Source: Dipylidium caninum (lineage: Eukaryota; Platyhelminthes; Cestoda; Cyclophyllidea; Dipylidiidae). Taken from it: a stretch of DNA of 64,000 nucleotides. Where the stretch lies: the NCBI GenBank assembly GCA_017562135.1, contig QEYB01001296.1, positions 434,001 through 498,000 on the forward strand, written 5' to 3'. The translations under genes were made by a program, and so were the position numbers. Position 1 is the first letter of the stretch. Each line of letters opens with the position of its first letter. Positions 1 through 11,600 of the stretch are shown here, piece by piece. A model generated the notes under the pieces. It ran no database searches and was not told the DNA's origin. It saw nothing but the letters and a program-made list of their open reading frames with translations.

Positions 1-1088
1 AGTAATTGTATGGAGCGAGTTGTAGGCATCATTGAAATGCTCGTGTTTTTCGGACACACCTCAATCCTATCCGTCAATAAATAGAATTATGCGCCTTGAG
101 AAAAAAAAACAACATTCGAACATACTTGAGATTTGATAATCAACGGCCTCCCCAAAAATCTCTCAAACTCGACACTGATGTTGAGCAGTGAAACCCACCT
201 CCAAACCGTTTACAAATAATTTGATATAATCTTTAAATTACGCTCAAGATTATTCTTCCTTGGCTTAGGCGCCTTTACCCTTCTACTATGCTGTGGCGGA
301 AATCCAGTACCCACTGCTACTGATCCCAATATATCTTGCTAAATGCGCCCCCGTAGCCTCAAGAAATTACACAGTAGTGCTCAACGACATCTATTCAATT
401 CTGGTGATTTAAAGAAGCGAGAACAAGAGCTCACCGGTCCCGTGTCCATCCACAGTTGTTACTATCAACTTAACCCTACGTCCCGACACTATGCCAAACT
501 TGAGCGCATAGTCGAAACAAATTAAAGCTCTCAGCTTCACATGCGTTAAGAGGTAATAGACTGTCTTTTTAGAATAACCTCTAAAGCAACTTTTAAGGAT
601 CATCACAAAATCAGTTTCCCCGTAAGATTGCATCCCGAACACCCCAATTTTGTGTACTAACTTGCATTGACTTGATTTGTGGGATTTCGACCAAAAAACC
701 CGCGATAAGAGTAAAGTACCCTCCGGATCCCAATATTTAATCTTGTATAGCACCAATCCAACTCGCAACCCAACATAAACCATCACTGATAGCGACATGA
801 AATCCGAGTCAATTCCAATAAATTCTGACTACCCGCTTACTTGTGAAAGTCCGATATCTAATTCATGATTTCCGATATATTTAAGCATTTGTGTCAAAAA
901 AGCTAATTCAAGAACAAGCCAACTCGGTGCAACTTACTCCTATTTGAGATGTCATCGAGCCAATTTAACAACTTTCCTTCTTTTTCGTACTTAAAAATGT
1001 ATCGGTTAACCAGGCAACGGCGATTCATTGAATTACTCAACATAAAAAGAAATTCGGGAGTAAATGTTCAAGTGGGACGGGTTTAATC
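1..1088. other. gene-poor left edge
   Basis: AT-rich sequence downstream of the SLC35B1 gene. The open frames here are short, overlap on both strands and resemble no protein I recognise. An ATTAAA-type hexamer on the minus strand (1082-1087) follows the SLC35B1 stop almost directly and could serve as its polyadenylation signal, but this is weak. Confidence 0.4.
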
Positions 1089-3029
1089 CTATTCTCTTTT
1101 CGGTCTTGAGCAAGCAGAAGCTGAAAGAACAGTTGCTTGCGGCAGTGGTGAGGAAGGGGGTTGAATGTGCTGCTTTCTACACAGAATCTGGTCCGCTAAG
1201 AGGCCAGTGAAAACGAGTGTCGCACCCATCACCTGCAGCCAAGAGAGCGTGTGGCCAAATAACACAACCGAGGTGAGGACAGTGAAAAATTTCCGCGTAG
1301 TCGTTACAATGCAGCACATCAAAGACCCAAAATTCACCACCGTCGTGTAAATGAACATCTACGATGAAAAGATGGTAATAGCCGGTAAATCTTCATTGCT
1401 TCGATTTTATTGGAGGGTAGTTGAATGAGCGTATAGAAATGAGTGAGGCAACCTTTTTGTGTACACTTTAAATATTAGCGTAATAAGTCTTTTCTTTGAT
1501 AGGTGGGAAATTAAACCAAGGCTACTCACCTGACCAAAAGCGCTTACAACCCCAAAAAGAACGATGTTCAAGAGAGCGTATGGATATTTTTCGATAAATA
1601 ATAAAAAAGGAACCAATTCGCCCGTGAATATAATAGCTAAAATAATAAACTGTTATTAATGGGAAATCACCGAGTTCTTTGGTTTTAGTAATCAAAAGCT
1701 AGATTTGGATTGTTGAGGCATCTTGTCTTATAGTGTATAAATATAAGCAAAGGCAAAGGTGCCCAGAAAAAAAATTAGCTGTAGAACTCCCATCTGACGC
1801 ACCTCAGTTTCACAAATGTGATGCTACTATGCATCCACCAATAATGAGATCAGCTAAGTGTTCAAAGATGGCGAAATTGGTGCCTGAATCTTATTCGACG
1901 ATAACTAAATTACATCGGTCATAGTATTAAAAATGTCTTCGTACGCTTAAACCCGTTAGATTTGTTAAATGAGCACAGTTACAATTGTGGAAGTATGGTA
2001 AAGATTAAAACACATACGTACCCACAGCCAAATAAATCAGTGCCCATTTATTCAAATTAAGCATCAAACTATAAGGTCCGACCTGCGTTCTCGAACGGAA
2101 ATCCTCCTGCATTCCTCCAGTAAAACCATCCAGACCCAGAGATATAAGCTAAAGAAGATTGATGAAATAAGAAAGCAACTTATGAAAGTACACAAGGCAA
2201 CGTTTAAAGTACTTTACAGGAGAATCAATCAGTGTTTAGAAAATGCATTAAGGACATCATAATAGTAATAATAACATCGTAGTAACTACCAAACTGTTTT
2301 CATGAAGCATTATGGAACCCCCCCCCCATTTCTGAATCGCAATCCACTTAGATAGAGCAAAGAATGACTGAAGATGAATGATTCTAATGTCAAAAACAAA
2401 AGCTGTTATCTGTTAAAGATTAAAATTTTCTTACCAGCAGTAAATGGCCCCACCCCAAACCATTATCATCAGCTATTGTTGGCAACCCGTCCTTTTTCTT
2501 CATGAAGAGAATGACACCAGCCGTGATCATGCCGACAAACAAATACTTCTCAAGGGGGTAACGTTTCCGAGCCCAAATGACACTCAAAATCATGACGGGG
2601 ATTGGTTTTACTGACTTTCCAACCACTTGAGTGGGATAGTTTACAAAACGAAGACTGGCGTTACTGCAGAACATGGCGCCGATATAGCTCACGGCACAGA
2701 CGGCATAGTCTCTGGATGTTATCCTTGCCTTAGACTCCTGCCTGAACTTTAGAACTGTCAAATTTAATTAAATATTTAAAATCATGGGTATACTGACATA
2801 CCGACATACGCAAACACAGTATTAACCACACATTGAATAAAGAGAGTAGGTTTGATAAATATAAATTCTTCCCTTTTGCTACCATATTTAGTTTTGGTTC
2901 TAAAGGGATATTCGTAATAAAGCATGAAACTCACATTGTCTCCTGAAGAATACCATAGACAAAGTACGAGAAGAAAATACCCAGCGAGCAGTAAACTAGG
3001 AATAGCAATGAATTACTGTTTCCCGGCAT
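1089..3029 (-). CDS. SLC35B1: SLC35B1-like ER nucleotide/nucleotide-sugar transporter
   Basis: Six exons on the minus strand: 3029-2935, 2899-2802, 2754-2435, 2148-2022, 1636-1530 and 1358-1089. They join in phase to 338 codons plus stop, close to the family length of about 320-340. Diagnostic stretches are CSLGIFFSYFVYGILQET near the N-terminus, RFVNYPTQVVGKSVKPIPVM in the middle, FTGELVPF, and TTTRKFFTVLTSVVLFG near the C-terminus. These match the SLC35B1 (UGTREL1/AXER) branch, multi-pass ER membrane proteins assigned to ATP/ADP or UDP-sugar exchange across the ER membrane. The start ATG at 3029 gives the expected short cytosolic N-terminus. Intron 1 is 35 bases and intron 2 is 47. Intron 3 holds a run of about ten C (2318-2327). 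No frame breaks. Family assignment is strong; the transported substrate is inferred. Confidence 0.93.
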
Positions 3030-6000
3030 TCCTAAAGACGCAAACCAAAAATTAGTCGCATAAAAGTTTAGGGTCTTGACCTTAACAAACAGTACCAGAT
3101 TCGAGGTTACCTAAGGCTAAAAATTGAATTAAACATCGAAGAACATTACATAATTCAACTTAACAGCAAGTGTTAGCCCAATGCGCCAGAGTCCAGCGGT
3201 TTAAATGACTGTTAAATGAATCACGGTGGCGCCGCATATACATAGCGGTTAACGTCTGCACTTTCTCATAAAAGATAACTAAGACCTACAGCGGAAATTT
3301 CTTGGAATAAGCAGAGAATTCGGCAATGTCGAACAACACGGGACGGCTGTGCGTCTGACCAATCAAAATAAGAAACGACAACTCGACAGGTGTTCACAAA
3401 GTTAACCTACGACTATAACAATTTAAACAAACTCAAGATTAATGCATTTTTGTTAACGTAGGAAAAACTATAATTACATATTTTTAAAAAAAGTTTATTT
3501 GCGTAGCAATTTGGGTTATTTTAAAAATTGGTGTTTATATAGTCGTTTAAATGAATCGGTCTGTGCTCCTTTGAAACCGTTAAGTCATTGCAGCTACGCG
3601 CGTTATTCGTTGATTGATTCCAATTTACAAGCATGGAACCTTTTTTGCCCCCTCTTCAACTGGTATATATCAGTGGACCCGCTCCTGCCTATTGACCTAG
3701 AGGATGAAGCTTTATACTCTTGTGTTCTCCACAGCCCTACACCAAAGGTCTTATTTCGCGACCATTATAAACGCGGTTTTGCTTCTTAGAAATAGTCCGT
3801 GCACATCATCGACTTTTTGTACCCGAAGGGCTCTTAAAAGTCTAACATTCTATGAGGTTGATTCTAAACTATCGCTCTCCTATAATTCCCTTTATCGAGG
3901 TTGAATCAAGGTCAACTGTTTTTGATGCTGTTTCATATACAAGGGCGTACGGAAACTCTAGTAATTAGTACTGAACATCGAAGGACCTACTTCTCATTAA
4001 ATCTGTATCCATTTACTCACTTTAATTGTAGCCAACAAGATCTCATGAGAGTAAACTGAAGAAATTATTTTCATCTCATGCATATAGAATGGATTACTTT
4101 ACCTATAATATAGTGAACCCCTAAGACATTAATCAGTCATCGTTGTAATATCTGTGACATTTTAGCACACATTGTCTCTCATTGTTTTGGGGTGAAGAGG
4201 CATACCTTAAAATTTCAGCAGGATAGAAAAATGTTTTGATCCAGCAGCTCTTTTCGTTGAGGACAATTCGCTTTCCTCCTGCCTACCCACCGCAAATTAA
4301 AGGAAGACTTGCAAACGCTTCCCTCATCTTTCAAAAAATTTGTCTTTCATGCCGTCATCTTATTCCTATTCTGGGGAGCTTCAACTCCTCTTCATATATG
4401 CCTCTTCATACCAATGATCTTCAGTAGGCGTGAAAAGAAGATCTATCGGACTTTAATCATCTCGATTTGAGCATCTTCAGATGATTCGGATCGAGTGGGG
4501 GTTAAGGTATTGCTTTCTCATGCCGACAACGTGCATAATATAGAACTGTGAGCAATTGGGTTTTACGTAATTTGTGGTGGATTACAACTGTAAATGTGAG
4601 GTTGGTTTCCTGTAAATGTTAACCTACAAATTAATATTTGTCTTACCTGAAATGTCTGTACCGTGGGGAGATGAGAGAAATAATCTTTCTCTCAACCATT
4701 TTTAAATAAAACGGTCTTACTTTGTGGCACTTTTAACTCATGGCATGGACTATGTGCTTTCGACCATTTTGATACAACACTCAGGTCTCCTCCAGTTTCG
4801 CAATCGCTTTATTATTGATGTCACAAAATCTCAAACGAACCTCCACCTCATTTGCCGATCAAAACGCCGCTCGTAGCCTATTCACCCACCCACACGAGGT
4901 GGGATGATGACATCGTTTGCATTGTGTCATCGGATCCCCAGTCAAAACCGTTCCTACCATTCTTCGTTTGTATACCGCACTTAACTGGACTAGCAATGGC
5001 GAAGGCCAAGCAAACCCGCTAAGAAGTCTCTCTTTAATTTCAGTCAGATGGGAGTTAGAAGCATGCTTTCCAGTAGTAGCTAGGACTACTGCTACCGCAT
5101 TTTCACTTTATCGGGCAAGAGAGAAGTCCAAATAAAAAATTCTTACGCGGTGGAAAGGAGAGCTATATTTCAAGATGGTTGACATCACCCACCCTGTTGT
5201 GGTCCTCATCCTTCGAGTGAGTCTTCGGGCGGTGATGGAGGAGTATGAGAGCACGATAGGCTCACTACCGCTTTCTCCGACAGAAGGCATGTTGCCGCGT
5301 TAACTAGGGTGGCGAGGCGGCCGTGGGCCAGACCTTTAATCGCCTCGATACCACTCTGTAGTCGGTCGAACGTCAGTGCTACTTAATGACTCCTCTTGCG
5401 AAACACTAAGACACTCTCCAAGTTCGAGCCACCGGCCGCAGTGAGGGCACCAGGCAACTTGCCAACTTTCGTTACCTACTTCTTGCGCCAAAGTAGCTGC
5501 CCGATTCACCTCATTCTTCCCTAATCTATCCTTGTGATGGCACAGTCGTGACAACGTGTTATCACTTCTGGACGCGGAGTCATAGAAATACGATGAATTT
5601 ACGAGGTGATAGACAGAGTGTCGGAGTCCCATCACAACAGTTTACGACCTAACCTCCACATAAGAGCAGATTTCTCGCCTTGGCAATGGGTGTAGGCCTG
5701 TTCGTCTCTTCTTGCGGTACTGCGAATCCCTGCCATTCCCGCTAAATCACGCGATGTCTCATTTGCCAACTCATCAGCGAAAGGGATTGTGAGAGCAGTC
5801 TATTCAACATTACAGTGGAGCCACCAACCGTCTTGACCGTCGGAATACAGTAAGTATACCACAATGGTCCAAGATAGAGATGAAATCTTTGCATTTGCCC
5901 CAAGTTGAGGTACCTGACGCATGGGGTCGCTGTGTCTCGAGTTGTGTTAGGGTTTGCTCGACAAAAGAGATGCTCCCAAAGTATGCTCATAAGACTTGGG

Positions 6001-8611
6001 CTTGCTACAAAATATGCGCCTATTCTCACTCCATTTGGCAGAGAGTGTAAAGCCGAAGTCGTCCTCTTAACCTGAGTGCAGGCAATGTAAGCATCGAAAT
6101 ATCCTCAAAACACTTCTCGAATAGGCGCAGAACAGCCATGAAGGTGGTCTCAAGGGGATCTTACCACTGCTCCACCTCGCTTCACAAGACGTGCTTTGTG
6201 AGTCCTTTTAGGTTTTCCGATCTCTGGTGGATGGATGTCCTACTTCTACATGATTAATCACTTCGGCAGGCGGCGCAGCTCCCTCTTTTTCCGCGATATC
6301 AGCATTCCTTGATGAATTCACCGAAAAGACTTTCGTGCAGGGGTCGCCATTGCTCCATGGCGGCCGCGAACACAGAAGGGACATGCTGTGGAATGAATGT
6401 GTCCAAGTATGATTTTGTTAAACCGCCTTCATGAGCAAATATGCGCGTAGGGAGGAGGAAGCTTACCGTTGCCTTGTCACATGTAACGGCGTGTATCGAT
6501 GGCATGACACCTTCACAACTAATAAGGCATTCTTCCATTATATCCGTGCGCGTGCTTCGAAGGAGGATTGGCCTGTAAGCAATGTCGGAAGCCCCAAATC
6601 TCACCCATATTCCACTACTTCGTTCCCGCGTCAATAACAACAAGAGCTCGACGGGAAAGGCTGGTCGACTACACACGCTTCAGAGCCACTACACTTGGTC
6701 ATTCATTGAGGAAAATATAGAAAATATATTATATTATGCTACCTATACATACGTATATGCAAGTGGAAAATGGGCGAACAATCCAGTCTGAAATACTGCA
6801 TAAATGAAACCCGTAGGTTATGCGTGAGAAGTAAAACAGCGCGGGGCGCCCTCATTGTGCAAGAGGCGTCTCCTGAGATGGCACGACAGTGATCTCCACA
6901 TCGTCGCAGTCTCTTGTGTATCCTAAGACGGATGTACGAGGACGAAATTCCCTGAATGACTGAGAAATGATGTGTCTCGTTGCGCTCGGAGATTGTCTTA
7001 CAAAACATTCCCCTTTTTAACAATTTTGAGTTCTAAGGCCTCGTTTCGTCCCTGCTTACCCCAACCAAACGGAAAGCGCCTCCATCACACTACTTCGCCA
7101 CCTTTTTCGTAGAAAGGTCCCCAGATTAAGCATTGTGCCAGCCCTAAACAGGGCGACGTGTCACATGGCAGCAGGTTGAGTCTGTGTGAATGCATAATTC
7201 ACGCAATGCAAAAAAATACTCTGCCAAAGGCTTACAGAAGAACCCCCTAGAGGAGGTCATTGTCAAGAGTAGAAACCGTCAGTCTTGCGAGACGAACCAT
7301 TGAACTAACACCTTTTCCGTTGGTTTCTCATGTTCAACTTATTTGTTTCGCTATGCCGGCCGATGTCGAGCGCTCCCAAATGCCACATCACTGCGCTTGC
7401 CTCTCGGCATTCCAATCCAAGATGAATTGCCTGCACACAGGCAAAAATTTGTCCCATCCAGCAGATTGACTCCTACCCCTTGCCGTTCAGCGAAGTGGCG
7501 TGGTGATATTGCAGACACGATATGGCCTTATGATTATATTCTATCTGATTAATAAGCTATCGTTCGCAGACCTTGGCCATTATTTCAAACGCACTTCGCA
7601 AATTGCAATATACACTCCCGAAAGGGGCGTCTTTTTTCATCAAGGCTATTCTCACTGAAAATTTGCCTTTCCTGCATGCTGAACATGCTTCTCCAGCTAT
7701 TTCACTTAGCACTGTTAGTAGGAATCAGGTAGAAAAGAGTAAGCTTCTAACCATCTGCAGACAAAAAACAGCTGGACAAAGCAGATGAGGGAATCAAGTG
7801 TCGCCAGTCACGCATCGCGCACTTCACCCCTATCACCCTATGCACGCGCTACCACCGTTATACCCAGGCTGGTAGCTAGTAAATCATTATGGTCCTGTTG
7901 CCAAGACCCGACAAAGCAGTCTCTCTCGAGTCATATGAAACGCAGCCTCAATCCCACATTTCATCTATTTCTCCAGATAGATACCCAAATACCTCGGATG
8001 AGGCATGCACCTCCATTGAAGGAAAGTGTATTTGCATTCACAAGTGCTCGAATCTCTTTCACTACCCTCTATCGTAGCTAACGTCTGACCGCGATTCGCC
8101 AAATGGCAAAAATAAACGAAAGCAGGTTGACAATGTGTACCCCCTTACAACCAGTGTTCCAGCGCATCTTGTTTACGGCAATCGTTCTACAAGAATACGC
8201 CAAATAAACTACTTCAGTAAGAAAAAAAACGTGCCTAGTTGTGATACCCGAAGAGCCGTCGTTTAGCGGGCAGACTTCGTGTTAAATGAAATTCGAAATC
8301 TTAGGGCCCCAAAATGTCCACTACTAGGTCTCAGCCGAGTTACTTGTTAAATTATTCAATCAAATTACCCGATTGTCCAAAGAAAGTCGAAAGGATGCGT
8401 ACATCGTCCTTGTTAAAATCACATTGACAATAGTAAATATCGTACTAAAATAACTTCAGTAGAGATTACTTATCACAAAAGACATGGAAATTAGAGCGAT
8501 AAGACCGAGACCCTGAGAGAGACGAGAGCGGAATAGGTAGAGCGATGCGCTGACAGCCGGTGTGATAAATGCAATGCATTCCTTGAAAGGGCTGAGACGG
8601 TGTTAAGCCGT
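3030..8611. other. gene-poor stretch between SLC35B1 and GRAMD1
   Basis: About 5.6 kb with no protein I can recognise. The left part (to about 4.8 kb) is AT-rich. The part from about 4.9 to 8.1 kb is visibly richer in G and C and holds many short overlapping frames on both strands, none with a family signature. The region should contain the SLC35B1 promoter near 3.03-3.4 kb and the 3' end of the GRAMD1 transcript near 8.6 kb. No terminal repeats or transposase/reverse transcriptase motifs were seen. Confidence 0.4.
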
Positions 8612-11600
8612 CTAAGTTCTAATAAAAGGTTCTTTAGCAGAAAACTGGCACGACTCCGAGTCTAATTGGTTGAGACGCCCTTCCAGCAGGTCCAGTGTTG
8701 TGCGCATCTAAGGATCAAATGCTGTCACAAGTAAAGAGCTCAGACGGTTTTGTTCGACTGAGAATATCGTGGTCAGATTAAAAGGAGCATAAAGAGAGAA
8801 AAATTCAATGAAACGGAACTCGCGATGATTGAGGCCAGTGACGAAACTCTAGAAGAAGGTATCAATAGCCATATAGCAACGGCCTGGTAAGGAGGTAAGA
8901 TCCACATTTTCCACGTCGAAAATAACAACAGGTGACAGCAAAGTGGGGTGTTATTAAACAGAGTATGAAATTCGCAAACGTAACGGGATGTGAGAACCCA
9001 TTAGAAAACTAGATATTCGACTCTGCAAAAGGATGGATCATACCCTAATTATCACCACCGTGAGAATGTTTTCGCGAAGGATAGGTTTAAATTTGTTGAC
9101 AAGGACGACGATGTGAAAGCGAAGAGTCGAAGAGTAAAAGTAAGTTATAAGTATCAAGAAAAATGGCCATTTAATTACCTGAGCGAGAACGCCAGACACT
9201 GATTCGACCAGTAAGCGGACCGAAGTGAGCTCATCGCAACAGGAAGAGCCCGATCTCGACGCTCGGGTAGTGAATTCGAGGTGATCCTCCGCCATCCTTT
9301 CGACTCTTTGGTAACGGTTATAGATCACCGAAAGAAGGACGCACAATCCTAGGCTCCTAAAGAAGGGTACAGCAACAATCGTTAAAGCTGTAAATAGCGA
9401 GAAAATGAGTTGCCACGACATTCGTGAGCGACTCGTCAAAATACGAAAAGGTGATTGGTGCCTCGATGCTAGGAGTTTAGCAAGCTGGGGCATTTTTATT
9501 TCCTTAATAAAAGTGATAGTAATGCTACATGAATTATACCGCCTATCCATTGGCCGTCTTTCTAGTCTTAATCCTATCGTGGTAGCCGCATGGTGGGGAT
9601 TTTACGCACAAAAAGTGAGCATAGTTAAGACTTACATAGCAATTAGGAAAAACCATTTCCTGTCCGACTGTTGATTCCGGTAGATTAACACTTGTGAAGT
9701 AGAAAAATCATGTGGTATTTGCTGCATACAGGTAGCCGACCCCGGAGAAGTGTTAGCGGTCTTGGGGGCCGCGTCGCCCTGCTTTCCCACACCGTCTGCC
9801 CCGCCAGAGCCTGATTGCAAGTGAGCAACACGTGGCCGAGAGGGCAGGGCAAGGAAACCGCCAGTAACACGTTCGTGGTCAGAAAGATGCGCGACGGCGG
9901 CTGCCAAGTAGTTCACCAGATCAGTGAAGTTTTCCGTCAGGTTAGATCTACACGTGCTATCAATTATCGACTTGGCGCCAAAGAAGACCGGACGATCGTA
10001 GACCACTTCAGAAGTGATTAAGAGGTGCGAGACTGTGGCGCTGCGGCGCAAGAGGCAATACCGACTGGTCACGTGGAAGGAGTTGCACAAAGGCACCGCC
10101 TCGTTTGTCACCGTCGCGTCCACAACATAACGCGTTCCGGGTCGTGTCTCTCGCAGCAGAAGAGCCTTTTCAGACAATAATTTTTGGAATCCGAATAAGA
10201 TTATCAAATAACCGTCTGCCTTTCCCACAATGCGACAAGAAAAGAAGTCCTCGTGCCTAATTTCCGCCATTCCCTCGGGATAAGTACATATTATGCAACT
10301 TCCTATAATACCTTTAACATCGGCGAAAATAATTCATGAGGGCAAATGCATACGCCAAGACGAATTGAGTTAAACCATTTAGGACGTGAATACAAAATAT
10401 CCACACTATTACTACCACTCATAATGTCTGCATAGGGGGCTCGCTGACCGGCAGAAGAAGCAATGCCATTAGACCCCAAAAAGCACTAATTTTCAAAATA
10501 TTCTGCCTTTCGTAACAACATTATCTTGTAATGTATGGAAATTTTCTTCATTCGACACATAGAAACAGCGAGTTTTTATTTAGTGTACAAAAATCGGGAA
10601 ACAGAGAGGAAGGAAAAATGGCAATGAGAATAAAGAATTAACTCACCTGAGTTTCAAAAGCTCTGCAAGTGCGAGGACCGAGGCTTTGTTTGAGAGTGAG
10701 GACGTAAGATATCTTACGGTGAAGGGTGGCATCGCCGGTGGTGGGTGCGGGCCAGGGTTTAGGTGGCCATCGGCTCTGATTAACGTCGAAGGTGCCCCGG
10801 TGAACGCAGAAACTCGCAAAGAACTGGGAATCAGTGAATAGGCAGGCGAAGAGGGCATCCACGGAAACATTAATGTCCAAGGCCGCGTAAGTGCGCCCCG
10901 GATGCTGGTGGCCCGTCCCGCAGCTCACTGGAAGTAACTGCTCATTCTTTTCAACTTTGATTTCCTCATTGTTATCGGCGATAACGGCTTTGTCGTAAAG
11001 CTGTTTAGCATCACAACGGTGCAGAATCTCCGGCGTCACCAACTTTCGCGAAGACAGGTAGACTCCATTTACTTTGCCTGATTGATGAAAATTCTCATTA
11101 AATCCCTACTTAAAAGTTATCTCGATGCTTGCCAATCGTAGTGATATCATGATGCTGTCTTCCATGCAGGTCGGACACTTCCCTCAGGAAACTCCAAGGA
11201 GTGGGATTAAATGTTACGATATTGGCGAGGATTGCGAATTGCACTATCTAGACATTCTAAAATGCCAGCGTTCGTTTGAAAAATTCGTCAGGAATGACCT
11301 GGAAAGGCAGTAGCAAATGCTCAAAGAAAGAGGTCCGCTATTCACACAGAGTAACCCAAAAGTCACGAGGCGTAAGTAGTGCCAAATATTTCCCAAAAAA
11401 CGACTCAAGTGAACTCTTAAACCATATGACGGGAAAGACAGGCCATGAAAATAGGACAGCCAACAGTACTGAAGCAAGTACAAAAAGTGTCTGAGACGTT
11501 TTAGAATGTTTAGAATAAACAACTAGTCTACTAAGCTTTTGGCTTGAATTATGATGTTATCGCACCCAAAAGCACGCGTGCACGCAAGGGGTCCACTGGA

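Noticed and set aside
3499..3789. 96-codon plus-strand frame upstream of SLC35B1
   Set aside because: Starts at a non-ATG codon, overlaps another frame, has no family signature and looks like chance.
4236..4465. A plus-strand frame with a hydrophobic stretch (KFVFHAVILFLFWGASTPLH) faintly like LETM1-domain membrane proteins
   Set aside because: Only one short segment, no flanking exon or good splice sites, and the likeness is too weak to name a family.
5336..6676. Minus-strand frames with a CPHC motif and mixed composition
   Set aside because: An isolated Cys pair is not a domain; neither splice context nor homology supports a gene.
8595..8613. Small inverted repeat at the GRAMD1 stop codon
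   Set aside because: A six-base stem with a seven-base loop is expected by chance in a window of this size.
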